From Mesorhizobium sp. AR07 (GTDB taxonomy: Bacteria; Pseudomonadota; Alphaproteobacteria; Rhizobiales; Rhizobiaceae), in contig NZ_CP080525.1 in assembly GCF_024746815.1 (NCBI RefSeq), positions 496,001-560,000 of the forward strand: DNA of 64,000 nucleotides. Reading direction: 5' to 3'. The notes under the pieces are model-generated. The model did not search any database, was not told the DNA's origin, and worked only from the letters and a program-made list of their open reading frames with translations. Below, piece by piece: positions 24,776-33,560 of this stretch (within the stretch, counting starts at the first letter, position 1; every line of letters starts with the position of its first letter). The position numbers were made by a program, and so were the translations under genes.

Positions 24776-25804
24776 TCACCGGCTCTTGCCACCGAATCCG
24801 GTGAGGAAGGCGGTAAGGTTGTCGCCGAGTTCGTCGCAGAGGTAGCCGCCTTCCTGGACGATGACCGTCGGCAGGCCGAGCCTGGCGATGGCCTCGCCGA
24901 TGCGCGAGAAGCCCGGCGTCGTCACCGAAAGCCCGCCGAACGGATCGCCCTCGAACGCGTCGAGGCCGAGCGCCACGACCAGCGCGTCAGGCGAAAAGGC
25001 ACGAATGCGCTGGAATGCCACCGCAAGCGCTTCGAGAAACGCCGCGTCGGCGGATTTGCGTGGCAGCGGCAGGTTGTAATTGTAGCCGAGACCCGGCCCT
25101 TCGCCGCGTTCGTCGGCATGGCCCCAGAAGAACGGATAAAAGCGTACCGGATCGGCATGCAGCGAAACGGTCAGCACGTCCGGCCGGGCGTAGAAGACGC
25201 CTTGCGTGCCGTTGCCGTGATGCAGGTCGACATCGAGGATCGCCACCCGCGCTGCCGTCTTGCGCAGAACCTGCGCCGCAACGGCCGAATTGTTGATGAA
25301 ACAGAAGCCGCCGGCGACATCGGCAAAAGCATGGTGGCCGGGCGGGCGGCACAGCGCATAGGCGGCCGGCGCGCCAGCCATCACGGCTTCAGCGGCTTCA
25401 ACCGCGCTCCAGGCACTCCAAAGCGCGCTCTGCCATGTCTCGCCGGAGATCGGGCAGGCGGTATCGGCCATGTGATAGCCCGCCTGACCGACCGCCGAGG
25501 CCGGATAGGAACCATTGCGCGCGATCGGGTGGATGTTTGGGATCACTTCAGCCGAAGCGCCGTCGATGCGCTGCCAGCGTGCGTAGATGTGCTCGAGGAA
25601 ATCGAGATATTCCGGCGTGTGCACCGCCGCGACCGGGCCGAGCCCATGATTGCGCGGCCGTTCGACGGTGCAGCCGGCAGATTTTGCGCCGGCTAACAAT
25701 CGTTCAACGCGTTCCGGTTTTTCCGGATTGGGCTGTGCCGCACCGCTCGAGAGGAAGGCCTTGGGGTCATGGCGTTTCTGTTCCTTGGCATAGAAGGCTT
25801 TCAT
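24776..25804 (-). CDS. Histone deacetylase-family amidohydrolase
   Basis: 342 residues of the arginase/deacetylase fold. Visible are the active-site GHHAF after CRPP near 153-160, the zinc-binding DVDLHHGNGTQ near 193-203, SLHADPVRFYPFFWG, ALGLDAFEGDPFG (zinc Asp) and EGGY near 320. Motifs and length match acetylpolyamine amidohydrolases (AphA type) that deacetylate acetylputrescine or similar amides. The GNAT gene upstream overlaps its start by four bases, giving an acetyltransferase-deacetylase pair. Confidence 0.92.
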   Translation of the reverse strand: MKAFYAKEQKRHDPKAFLSSGAAQPNPEKPERVERLLAGAKSAGCTVERPRNHGLGPVAAVHTPEYLDFLEHIYARWQRIDGASAEVIPNIHPIARNGSYPASAVGQAGYHMADTACPISGETWQSALWSAWSAVEAAEAVMAGAPAAYALCRPPGHHAFADVAGGFCFINNSAVAAQVLRKTAARVAILDVDLHHGNGTQGVFYARPDVLTVSLHADPVRFYPFFWGHADERGEGPGLGYNYNLPLPRKSADAAFLEALAVAFQRIRAFSPDALVVALGLDAFEGDPFGGLSVTTPGFSRIGEAIARLGLPTVIVQEGGYLCDELGDNLTAFLTGFGGKSR

Positions 25805-26313
25805 TCCTGCTCCCCACTCTCCGGCGCGTCAGCAAAGGCAAAAAAGGCCTCACCGATGATCTTCTGCGTCTGCTCGTAGCTCGACCAGGCGATGCCCAGC
25901 CTTTCATAAAACGCCTTGGCGCCCTCATTGTCGGTATCGACGGACAATCGGAGATACACGCCGCCTTCCCTCCGGCATTCCCGTGCCACTTGGCGCAACA
26001 GGCGCTCGCCGATCTTGCGGCCGCGAAACCGGTCCTCGATATAGAGGTCCTGCACATAGACCCCAGGCCGCCCCATCCAGGTCGAAAAGATCGGGAAATG
26101 CAGGCAGAGGCCGGCAAATTCGCCGCCGACTTCGGCGATCAGGGTCGAGAAAGCGGGTTTTTCGCCAAAGCCCCAGGTTCTGAGATCGTCTGCCGTCGAG
26201 ATGATCTCCTCCGGCGCGCCGATATGGGTCCCAAGTTTCAGGATCGCCGCGTGGATGGTGTCGACATCGTCGATCCGGCCGGGGCGGAGGCGTACTTCCG
26301 ATGCCTCGCTCAC
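25801..26313 (-). CDS. GNAT acetyltransferase
   Basis: 170 residues of the GNAT fold: EVRLRPGRIDDVDTIHAAI, GEFAGLCLHFPIF, VYVQDLYIEDRFRGRKIGERLLRQVA containing the acetyl-CoA pyrophosphate loop, and GAKAFYERLGIAWSSYEQ. Layout resembles polyamine (SSAT-like) acetyltransferases, particularly the YVQDLYIEDRFRGRKIG segment. The stop overlaps the deacetylase start (ATGA), so acetylation and deacetylation of the same amine is plausible. That link is inferred from linkage. Confidence 0.87.
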   Translation of the reverse strand: MSEASEVRLRPGRIDDVDTIHAAILKLGTHIGAPEEIISTADDLRTWGFGEKPAFSTLIAEVGGEFAGLCLHFPIFSTWMGRPGVYVQDLYIEDRFRGRKIGERLLRQVARECRREGGVYLRLSVDTDNEGAKAFYERLGIAWSSYEQTQKIIGEAFFAFADAPESGEQE

Positions 26314-26335
26314 GATAGGCAGGGCGCCCAGGCAC

Positions 26336-26487
26336 CCCCCTCTGGCCTGCCGGCCATCTCCCCCTCAAGGGGGGAGATCAGATACCGCCGCGGCTTTCGC
26401 CAATTATCTGCGTTGTAGGATGGACGGTGAGACAGAAGCTGCCAATCTCCCCCCTGGAGGGGGAGATGTCCGGCAGGACAGAGGGGG
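26336..26487. repeat. 152-bp palindromic element R2, same family as R1
   Basis: The left arm 26336-26378 is identical over 43 bp to the left arm of R1 at 18406. The right arm 26445-26487 is its reverse complement with a few mismatches. The 66-base centre differs from R1 in sequence but has the same length. It lies between the GNAT gene start and the BKACE gene stop. Two copies 8 kb apart in intergenic DNA indicate a dispersed non-coding repeat family. Confidence 0.9.
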
Positions 26488-26524
26488 GCGTGACGGATCG
26501 CAAACATCTCAAGCTATCATCATC

Positions 26525-27454
26525 TCAGAACGCCACCCGGTCGCCGCCCTTGAGCGCCAGCATGTCGCGCGCTTCGGTCGGTGTGGCAACCTCCAGCGAC
26601 AGCCCATCGAGAATGCCACGGATACGGCGCACCTGGTCGGCATTGGATTTCGCCAGCTGGCGTCCGTCATAGAGGCTGTCTTCCAGCCCGACGCGGACAT
26701 TGCCGCCCATCGCCGCGGCGATCGAGATCAGCGGCATCTGGTTGCGGCCGGCGGCCAGCACCGAGAACTGGTAGCTGTCGCCGAACAGCTTGTCGGCGAT
26801 CCGCTTCATATGGACGAGATTGTCCGGGTCGGCGCCAATGCCGCCCAATATGCCCAGCACGAACTGGATGAACAGCGGTCCCGACACCAGCCCGCGGTCG
26901 CGGAAATGCGCCAGCGAATAGAGATGGCCGACATCATAGCATTCAAATTCGAAGCGCGTGCCGCAACCCTTGCCCAGCCTCTCAAGTACGCTCTCCATGT
27001 CGGCGAAGGTGTTCTTGAAGATGGTGTCGCGCGTGGCTTCGAGCAGCTTCGGCTCCCACTCGTGCTGCCATTCCCGTGGCTTGTCGAGCATGGGAAACAG
27101 CGCAAAATTCATCGAGCCCATGTTGAGCGAGCACATTTCGGGCTCCGCCCGCAGCGGCGCTGCCAGCCGCTGGTCCAAGGTCATCAGCGACGAGCCGCCG
27201 GTGGTGATGTTGATCACCGCGTCCGTCGCCTGCTTGATGCGCGGCAGGAACTGCATGAACACGTCCGGATCGGCGGTCGGGCGGCCATCCCTGGGGTCGC
27301 GGGCATGCAGATGCAGGATCGAGGCGCCGGCTTCGGCGGCGGCGATCGCGTCGGTTGCGATCTGGTCCGGCGTCACCGGCAGATAGGGCGACATCGATGG
27401 CGTATGCACCGAACCGGTGACGGCGCAGGTGATGATGACTTTTCGCGGCGCCAT
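26525..27454 (-). CDS. BKACE family (DUF849) beta-keto acid cleavage enzyme
   Basis: 309 residues of the DUF849/BKACE zinc TIM-barrel family: RKVIITCAVTGSVHTPSMSPYLPVTP, AGASILHLHARDP (zinc-binding His-x-His), INITTGGSS, MCSLNMGSMNF and LEDSLYDG. Kce, the founding member, condenses 3-keto-5-aminohexanoate with acetyl-CoA; other members take different beta-keto acids. The long GHLYSLAHFRDRGLVSGP segment is typical. It is the last gene of a seven-gene operon whose aminotransferase stop is three bases upstream, so its keto acid probably comes from that enzyme. Confidence 0.92.
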   Translation of the reverse strand: MAPRKVIITCAVTGSVHTPSMSPYLPVTPDQIATDAIAAAEAGASILHLHARDPRDGRPTADPDVFMQFLPRIKQATDAVINITTGGSSLMTLDQRLAAPLRAEPEMCSLNMGSMNFALFPMLDKPREWQHEWEPKLLEATRDTIFKNTFADMESVLERLGKGCGTRFEFECYDVGHLYSLAHFRDRGLVSGPLFIQFVLGILGGIGADPDNLVHMKRIADKLFGDSYQFSVLAAGRNQMPLISIAAAMGGNVRVGLEDSLYDGRQLAKSNADQVRRIRGILDGLSLEVATPTEARDMLALKGGDRVAF

Positions 27455-27457
27455 TTA

Positions 27458-28843
27458 TTACCCCTGGCCTTCGACCGGCAGGTCGAGCTCGGCGGCCAGA
27501 ACCTCCAGCGAGTCGCCGATGATGGCGACGATCTCGCCAACTTGTTCCCTGGTGACGATCATCGGCGGCGCGACCATGAAATTGTCGCCGTCAACGCCGC
27601 CCTTGACCCTGCGGCCATAGATGATGAGGCCGCGCTCATAGGCGAGGTCGAGCAGTCGCTGCGTGGCTTTCTTGTTCTGGTCGATCGGTCGTAGCGTCGC
27701 GGGATCGGCAACCATCTCGGCGCCAGTGAGCAGTCCCTTGCCGCGCACATCGGCGATGAACGGAAACCGTTTGGCCAGCCCCTTAAGCCCCTCCATCAGC
27801 ACATCGCCCATCGCGGCCGCATTGGCGATCAGGTCGAGCCTGTCCATTTCGCCGAGCACGGCAAGGCCGGCCGCGCAAGCCAGGGGATTGCCGGCATAGG
27901 TGTGGCCGTGCTGGAAGCCGCCGGAGGCAAGCAGCGGCTGTACCAGCCGCATCGGTGCGGCCAGCGCGCCAAGCGGCGCGTAGCCCGAGCCCAGCCCCTT
28001 GGACAGGGCGACGATGTCGGGCTTGCAGTTCCAATGGTCGCCGCCGAGGAATTTGCCGGTGCGGCCGGCGCCGCTCATCACTTCGTCATGGATGAGCAGG
28101 ATGCCGTAGCGGTCGCAGACCTCGCGGATGCGCGCATAGTAGCTGTCCGGCGCCACCAGGGCAGCGGTCGCCGCACCGCCGATCGGCTCCATGATGAAGG
28201 CAACCACGCTCTCCGGACCCTCGGCCAGGATCTTCTCTTCCAGCATGTCGGCATAGCGGACACCACGCTGTTCCATCGACAGGTTGTCGCGGTCGCGCCA
28301 GGCTGTTGGCGCCGGCACGGTGGGCATCACCCGCATCATCGGCTCAAACGTTTCGGCCAGCGCGTCGTCGCCGGTGATCGAGAGCGAACCCAGCGTACCG
28401 CCATGATAGGAGGGGAAGCGCGTGATCACCTTCCAGCGGCTGGCCTGGCCGGTGGCGACCGCCCATTGCCGCGCCAGCTTGATGCAGGATTCCGTTGCTT
28501 CCGAGCCGCCCGAGACGAAGAAGATGCGGTCCATGCCTTCCGGCAGTTTTCCGGCCAGCTCACGCGCCAGCTCCTCTGCCGGCTCGTTCTCGAAATGCAG
28601 CCGGTAGGCGAAGGTGGCGCGATCCATCTGCCGCTTCATCGCGTCTAGCACATTGCGGTTGGAATGGCCGATATTGGCGACCATCGGTCCGCTCGAGCCG
28701 TCGATGAAGCGGCGGCCATCCTGCGTCCACATATAAATGCCTTCGGCGCGGTCAATCAGCGGCCGGCGCAGGCTGGACAGATAGAACAGATGCGATTGCC
28801 GCCGGGCGTCAGTGTCTTGAGCGGCGGTCTGGGTTTTCGGCAT
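27458..28843 (-). CDS. Class III PLP aminotransferase
   Basis: 461 residues, omega-aminotransferase type: LIDRAEGIYMWTQDGRRFIDGSSGPMVANIGHSN, FFVSGGSEATESCIKLAR (PLP phosphate), SYHGGTLGSLS, LIHDEVMSGAGRTG (Asp to the pyridine N) and ALSKGLGSGYAPLGA with the PLP Lys. Such enzymes convert terminal or beta-amino groups to carbonyls. ATG 28843 is one base after the upstream stop (TGACATG), indicating coupling. In this operon it would turn an amine released by the upstream amidase-like enzyme into the keto acid for BKACE; this order is inferred. Confidence 0.92.
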   Translation of the reverse strand: MPKTQTAAQDTDARRQSHLFYLSSLRRPLIDRAEGIYMWTQDGRRFIDGSSGPMVANIGHSNRNVLDAMKRQMDRATFAYRLHFENEPAEELARELAGKLPEGMDRIFFVSGGSEATESCIKLARQWAVATGQASRWKVITRFPSYHGGTLGSLSITGDDALAETFEPMMRVMPTVPAPTAWRDRDNLSMEQRGVRYADMLEEKILAEGPESVVAFIMEPIGGAATAALVAPDSYYARIREVCDRYGILLIHDEVMSGAGRTGKFLGGDHWNCKPDIVALSKGLGSGYAPLGALAAPMRLVQPLLASGGFQHGHTYAGNPLACAAGLAVLGEMDRLDLIANAAAMGDVLMEGLKGLAKRFPFIADVRGKGLLTGAEMVADPATLRPIDQNKKATQRLLDLAYERGLIIYGRRVKGGVDGDNFMVAPPMIVTREQVGEIVAIIGDSLEVLAAELDLPVEGQG

Positions 28844-28844
28844 G

Positions 28845-30491
28845 TCAGGACTTTCTGAGGTAGCGATCGAGGACATTTTGGGTGACGCGTTCGACCATCG
28901 GGTCTTGTCTTAGCAGGCCGGCGACCCATTCGCAGCTTCCCGCGTGGAACACCTCGCCCTTGCCGCGCGGGAAATTGACGATCATGCCGTTGCCGCGTTT
29001 GACTTTGTCCAGATTGGCGTCGCTCGCCTCGCCGAACAGCGTTTCGGCAGTAAAGCGGCCATCCTCGTCGGTGAGGAACTGGTCCTCGATCAGAATATCG
29101 GCGCTTTCCTCGACCTGGCTCGCCATGCCGACGGCGAGAACCTGCAAGCCATCCGGCGCGCCGCTGGTGGCGGTTGGGTAGGGCAGGCCGCCGCGTATCT
29201 CGAAATCGAGCCCGTCAACCTCATAGCCATAGACATGGCTGTCGGCGCCGAGCAGGTCGCCATAGTAGATGCCGGTGCCGGCGAAGGCCCAGTGTTCGGG
29301 CCGGTAGACTGGAAAGCCGCGCACGCCGCGTGGCGCGCACCCACCCCAGCCGGCATAGACGCCCCTGGTGGCGTTGAGCCCAAAGGTTGCGCAACCTGGC
29401 CGACCGATTTCCGGTGCCTCCCAGGAATTGGTGGCGCGGGTGACGTCGCCGCCACGGAGATAGGCGGGATCTTCGGTGCGAGCGCGGTATTTATAGCAGA
29501 CCTGCCGGCGGCCCTCGTCCTCCAGCCGGGTTTGCCACATGAAATTGCCGGCAAAGCGCGCCGCATGACCACCGCGCTCGACATAGGCGTCGACCGAATC
29601 GCGCATCTCCCACGTCCAGTATTCGTCATGGCCAACGAAGACGGCGCAGTCGTAGCCGTCGAGAATCTCGGGCGAGAAGTGCAGATCGTGCTGGCTGGCG
29701 AGATCGACGGCATAGCCGGCCCGCTCAGCGAAGCGGAAGAAATGGCTGTCGTAGCTCGCCCAGCCGGACGAGGCGTATTTCTTCGAATGGCCGGTGGCGA
29801 GCGCCCATTCCATATGCGGATAGCGCGGTATCGTCTTCGGCGGCACGGCCACTTCCAGCGGCACGCGCGGCGCACCTTCCGGCAGCACGACGAAGCCGCG
29901 GCACCAGGGGCGCTGTGTCGACACGATGGGCGAATACTGGTTGCGGTTTGGCCCGGTGATGCCCTGGTAGTGGTTGGAGCCGCCAAAAGTGTTGTAGGCG
30001 AGCCAGGTTCCCGTCGCCGCCACCTGCAGCACACGGCCGGGCTTCTTGCCGGGCTGCGGGCTGATGATGAAGAGATGATGGCAATGGATCGGCTTGCCAT
30101 CACGCCCGTCGGCGGTCAGCGTCACCCGATAGGCGCCCGACGGCCAGTCCGCCCCAATCCGGAATTCGAAGGAGGCTTCCCAGCCGCAGCCCTCGGCCGA
30201 GCACTGGTCGGGCGTGTCCTGCCAGCGCGCCGCGATGCCCGATTTCTCGAACACTTTTGTCTCCGTTCCGCCATCGCGGATGATCGCCATGTGAAATGCG
30301 GAAGCGGTCGAGCTGACATGCAGCGCCACCGTCTCGCCGGCGCGATAGGAGAAGCGGTCGCTGTAGCACCATATCTCGCCGCGCTCGCCATCCATGCCCG
30401 GCCACTCGTAATAGTGGCCGCGCACCGCGTGACGGCGCTGCTCCGGCGTCAGTCCGAAATCGGGGAATTCTGTCGGCAGTTGGGTCATCAT
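28845..30491 (-). CDS. N,N-dimethylformamidase large-subunit-like protein
   Basis: About 548 residues matching the large-subunit (beta/DmfA2-type) family of N,N-dimethylformamidase: GHYYEWPGMDGERGEIW, RVLQVAATGTWLAYNTFGGSNHYQG, DLHFSPEILDGYDCAVFVGHDEYWTWEMRD (a Rossmann-like ThuA-related core), GGHAARFAGNFMWQTR and RGKGEVFHAGSCEWVAG. The known enzyme is an iron-dependent amidohydrolase needing a small subunit. No small-subunit gene lies nearby. A few start codons (TTG 30500, ATG 30491, ATG 30488) are close together. It sits between the ABC ATPase and aminotransferase genes. Confidence 0.85.
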   Translation of the reverse strand: MMTQLPTEFPDFGLTPEQRRHAVRGHYYEWPGMDGERGEIWCYSDRFSYRAGETVALHVSSTASAFHMAIIRDGGTETKVFEKSGIAARWQDTPDQCSAEGCGWEASFEFRIGADWPSGAYRVTLTADGRDGKPIHCHHLFIISPQPGKKPGRVLQVAATGTWLAYNTFGGSNHYQGITGPNRNQYSPIVSTQRPWCRGFVVLPEGAPRVPLEVAVPPKTIPRYPHMEWALATGHSKKYASSGWASYDSHFFRFAERAGYAVDLASQHDLHFSPEILDGYDCAVFVGHDEYWTWEMRDSVDAYVERGGHAARFAGNFMWQTRLEDEGRRQVCYKYRARTEDPAYLRGGDVTRATNSWEAPEIGRPGCATFGLNATRGVYAGWGGCAPRGVRGFPVYRPEHWAFAGTGIYYGDLLGADSHVYGYEVDGLDFEIRGGLPYPTATSGAPDGLQVLAVGMASQVEESADILIEDQFLTDEDGRFTAETLFGEASDANLDKVKRGNGMIVNFPRGKGEVFHAGSCEWVAGLLRQDPMVERVTQNVLDRYLRKS

Positions 30492-30496
30492 TCTAC

Positions 30497-31261
30497 TCAA
30501 GCGGAAAGGTATTTCTTGAGGAAGGTGCGGGTACGTTCCTTCTGCGGCGCGCGGAAGATGTCGCCCGGCGGGCCTTCTTCCACCACCACGCCACCATCCA
30601 TGAACAGCACCCTGTCCGCCACCTCGCCGGCAAAGCGCATCTCATGCGTTACGATCAGCATGGTCATGTGTTCGGCGGCAAGCTGTTTCATCACCGCGTT
30701 GACCTCATCGACCAGTTCCGGGTCAAGCGCCGACGTGGCCTCGTCGAACAACATCACCTTGGGCTGCATCGCCAGTGCACGCGCAATCGCCACGCGCTGC
30801 TTCTGGCCGCCCGAAAGTCTCGACGGATAGGCGTCGATCTTGTCGGCGAGCCCGACCTTGGACAACAGGCCATGGGCAAGCGCATGCGCTTCACTCTTCG
30901 TCATGCCCTTGAGGATGATCGGTCCCATGGAAATGTTCTCGATCACGGTCAGATGCGGGAACAGGTTGAAGTGCTGAAACACCATGCCCATCTGCTGGCG
31001 CACCTTGTTGATGTGCCGCTCGAAAGCCTGGCCGTGCAGCGGCTGGTTGACCTGCACGCCGTCGAGCCAGACTTCGCCCCCGTTCAACGCCTCAAGATGG
31101 TTGATCGAGCGCAGCAGCGTGCTCTTGCCGGAGCCGCTCGGCCCGATGATCGCGACGATTTGCCCACGCTCGACCGACAGGTCGATGCCTTTGAGGACTT
31201 CGACGGCGCCGAAGGATTTGCGCGCCCCGCGAACCTCGACCATTGGCCTCTGCGTGCTCAT
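30497..31261 (-). CDS. Polar amino acid ABC transporter ATPase
   Basis: 254 residues, GlnQ/HisP-type ATPase: Walker [11 protein letters not shown] near 39-48, Q-loop [13 protein letters not shown], signature RLSGGQKQR near 148, Walker [15 protein letters not shown] and switch His in LIVTHEM. It powers import with the two permeases whose genes precede it. The start overlaps the permease stop (ATGA), and its stop overlaps a possible TTG start of the dimethylformamidase-like gene. Confidence 0.96.
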   Translation of the reverse strand: MSTQRPMVEVRGARKSFGAVEVLKGIDLSVERGQIVAIIGPSGSGKSTLLRSINHLEALNGGEVWLDGVQVNQPLHGQAFERHINKVRQQMGMVFQHFNLFPHLTVIENISMGPIILKGMTKSEAHALAHGLLSKVGLADKIDAYPSRLSGGQKQRVAIARALAMQPKVMLFDEATSALDPELVDEVNAVMKQLAAEHMTMLIVTHEMRFAGEVADRVLFMDGGVVVEEGPPGDIFRAPQKERTRTFLKKYLSA

Positions 31262-31917
31262 CGGGAAACCTCCACATGTCTTTCAAACCGACGCAGACCC
31301 GCTTCGAGCACGAGATTGAGAATATAGTAGAGCGCCGCCGCCGTGATGTAGAATTCGAACGGTCGGAACGTCTCGCTGATCGCCAGCTGGGCCGAATGAA
31401 CCAGCTCGGCGATGCCGATGACCGAGACGATGGAGGATTCCTTCAGCAGCGCGATCAGGTTGCTGCCGATCGGCGGAGCCGTGTTGCGGATAGCCTGCGG
31501 GATGACGACATAGCGCAGCGTCTGCCACTTGCCGAAGCCGATGCTGCGTGCGCCTTCCGTCTGCCCGACATCGACGGCGATGATGCCGGCGTGGATGACA
31601 TCGGCATTGTAGACGGCAAAGTGCAAGCCAAGCCCGACGATGCCCGCGATAAGGGCGGGGATGTCAATGCCGATCTGCACCAGGCCGAAATAGATCAGGA
31701 AGAGCTGCAACAGCAGCGGCGTGCCCATGAACACCCACATGAAGGCGCGTACGGGATAGGCGACGATTGCCGGCGCATAGAGCACGACGACCGCAAACAG
31801 GATGCCACCGACGAAGCTGAGCGCTCCGGCCGAAAGCGTCAGTACGGTGGTCCACCAGGCACCTATCAACAGAAGGTCCCAGTAGGGCGCGACGACGGTG
31901 AAATCCAGACCTTGCAT
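31258..31917 (-). CDS. Polar amino acid ABC transporter permease
   Basis: 219 residues, HisM/GlnP family inner-membrane permease. Several transmembrane segments are evident, with the family motif [15 protein letters not shown] and the cytoplasmic EAA loop [29 protein letters not shown] that docks on the ATPase. It pairs with the following gene's product to form the channel. Only 12 bases separate its start from the upstream permease stop. Confidence 0.94.
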   Translation of the reverse strand: MQGLDFTVVAPYWDLLLIGAWWTTVLTLSAGALSFVGGILFAVVVLYAPAIVAYPVRAFMWVFMGTPLLLQLFLIYFGLVQIGIDIPALIAGIVGLGLHFAVYNADVIHAGIIAVDVGQTEGARSIGFGKWQTLRYVVIPQAIRNTAPPIGSNLIALLKESSIVSVIGIAELVHSAQLAISETFRPFEFYITAAALYYILNLVLEAGLRRFERHVEVSR

Positions 31918-31929
31918 CCTGCTCTCCGG

Positions 31930-32577
31930 TCAGGCGATTGCGTAACGCTTGTCGAGCATGTCGACGACACGGGAAACGGCATAGACTATGATCATGTAGA
32001 GCAGCGCCGCGACCCCGAAGATCTCGAATGGCTTGTAGGTGGAGCCGATGAAGCGCTGGGCCGTATAAGTCAGCTCCACGACTGAGATGGTCGATACCAG
32101 GGCGGATCCCTTCAACAAAGCGACCGTGTTGACGCCGAGCGGGCGGATCATCAGCCGCCCGGCCTGCGGCAGCACGACTTTTCGCAAGGTCTGCAAACGG
32201 CTGAATCCAATCGTGCGGGCAGCTTCGGTCTGGCCCCGGTCGACCGCGACCAGCGCACCACGGATCGATTCCGCCATATAGGCGCCGATGTTGAGGCCGA
32301 GGCCGATGACGCCCGCCGCGAACGGGTCCAGATTGATACCGATTTGCGGACCGCCGAAATAGAGCACGAAGAGCTGGATCAGGCACGGCGTGCCGCGAAA
32401 CAGGCTGACATAGACAGTGCCGATGGTCCGCAGGATTGCGGACTTCGACATCTTGGCGGCCGCGGCCAGTGCCGCAGCCGCAAGGCCAAGGATCAGGGCC
32501 AGCGCCGTAATCTCGATCGTCACCAAGGCGGCTTCCACGAAGAACGGGAAGACGCGCAGCATCAAGGAAAAATCCAT
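31930..32577 (-). CDS. Polar amino acid ABC transporter permease
   Basis: About 215 residues, the second HisQ/GlnP-type permease: an N-terminal FVEAALVTIEITALALILG helix, LFRGTPCLIQLFVLYFGGPQIG, and the EAA loop GQTEAARTIGFSRLQTLRKVVLPQAGR. ATG 32577 gives MDFSLMLRVFPFF; TTG 32592 is an alternative. It follows the binding-protein gene, giving the order binding protein, permease, permease, ATPase, enzymes. Confidence 0.93.
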   Translation of the reverse strand: MDFSLMLRVFPFFVEAALVTIEITALALILGLAAAALAAAAKMSKSAILRTIGTVYVSLFRGTPCLIQLFVLYFGGPQIGINLDPFAAGVIGLGLNIGAYMAESIRGALVAVDRGQTEAARTIGFSRLQTLRKVVLPQAGRLMIRPLGVNTVALLKGSALVSTISVVELTYTAQRFIGSTYKPFEIFGVAALLYMIIVYAVSRVVDMLDKRYAIA

Positions 32578-32642
32578 GAAATAGCCCGGCAAGAGTGGCG
32601 CGCGGCTTCAGACGGCTTTCGCCGTCAGCAAGCCGGCAGGGG

Positions 32643-33425
32643 TCAGCGGATGTCGCTGCCGACCCACTGCATGGAAATCTTCTTGTAGGTGCCGTCCGCC
32701 ATCATGTCGTCCAGCGCCTTCTGCATGGCGGCCTTCAGCTGCGGATTGTCCTTGCGGATGGCGATGCCGATGGCGACGGCGCCGCCTTCGATATCGGGCG
32801 TGTCGAGCTGACGGACCTTCTCGCCCGTCTCCTTGACGGCGATCTTGACCGGAATGTTGTCGACGACGATGGCGTCTACGCGACCGGCCTTCAACTCCAG
32901 CAGCAGTTCCGGCAGGCCCTTGTAGGTACGGATGTCCCAGCCGCCCTGTTCGCGCGCCCATTTCTCATGCGTTTCGCCGAGCGTCACGCCAAGGGTCTTG
33001 CCCTTGAGATCGGCAAGGCTTTGCACCTTGGAATCCTCGTTCACGAAAACGGCGCGGCCGGCGTGGTAGTACGGGCCGACGAAATCGACCACCTTCTCGC
33101 GTTCTGGCGTGATGGTCATCGAGCCAACGACGGTGTCGTATTTGTTGGCGAGCAGCCCGGCGATGATGCCATCCCACGCCGTGGTGATGATGGTGCCCTT
33201 AACGCCGATGCGCTCGGCGATGGCCTTGCCGATGTCGGCGTCGAAGCCGACGACTTCGTTCTGGTCGTTGACGAAGTTGAAGGGCGGGTACTGCCCACTC
33301 GTGGAAATCTTCAGTTCGCCCGCCGACTTGATTTTTTCGAGGTCATCGGCCCTCGCCGAAACGGTCGTGAAGCTCGACGCGAGCAGCAGGGCCGCAACCG
33401 CGATGCCGGAAAATACTCTGTTCAT
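32643..33425 (-). CDS. Polar amino acid ABC transporter binding protein
   Basis: 260 residues. A signal peptide (GIAVAALLLASSFTTVSARA) is followed by a type II binding fold of the SBP_bac_3 family: AGELKISTSGQYPPFNFVNDQNEVVGFDADIGKAIAERIG, YDTVVGSMTITPERE and GKTLGVTLGETHEKWA. The conserved GFDADIG and Arg of the ITPERE region would bind the alpha-amino and carboxyl groups of an amino acid-like ligand. AGAGGA upstream supports ATG 33425. It heads the operon, divergent from the LysR gene. Confidence 0.93.
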   Translation of the reverse strand: MNRVFSGIAVAALLLASSFTTVSARADDLEKIKSAGELKISTSGQYPPFNFVNDQNEVVGFDADIGKAIAERIGVKGTIITTAWDGIIAGLLANKYDTVVGSMTITPEREKVVDFVGPYYHAGRAVFVNEDSKVQSLADLKGKTLGVTLGETHEKWAREQGGWDIRTYKGLPELLLELKAGRVDAIVVDNIPVKIAVKETGEKVRQLDTPDIEGGAVAIGIAIRKDNPQLKAAMQKALDDMMADGTYKKISMQWVGSDIR

Positions 33426-33505
33426 CTGATTTCGTGTCCTCTGGATGGAGCGCAAAGTCTTGTTCCTGGGAACGTCAGGACGCTTTCCTGTCTTGGATGA
33501 TTGCC

Positions 33506-33526
33506 TTTGCGGTAGCATTGCGCAAA
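33506..33526. promoter_or_regulatory. Putative LysR operator
   Basis: TTTGCG and CGCAAA form a perfect 6-bp inverted repeat with a nine-base spacer, in the 135-base gap between the divergent LysR gene and the ABC operon. The 21-bp span fits a LysR-type site and lies 35 bases before the LysR start. Binding is inferred from form and location. Confidence 0.5.
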
Positions 33527-33560
33527 TAGACAATGGGAATAGGGAGCATAGATATCAGGA

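Noticed and set aside
28944..30830. 628-codon plus-strand frame opposite the dimethylformamidase-like gene
   Set aside because: It reads as an antisense mirror of the minus-strand enzyme, with no recognised domain or start signal.
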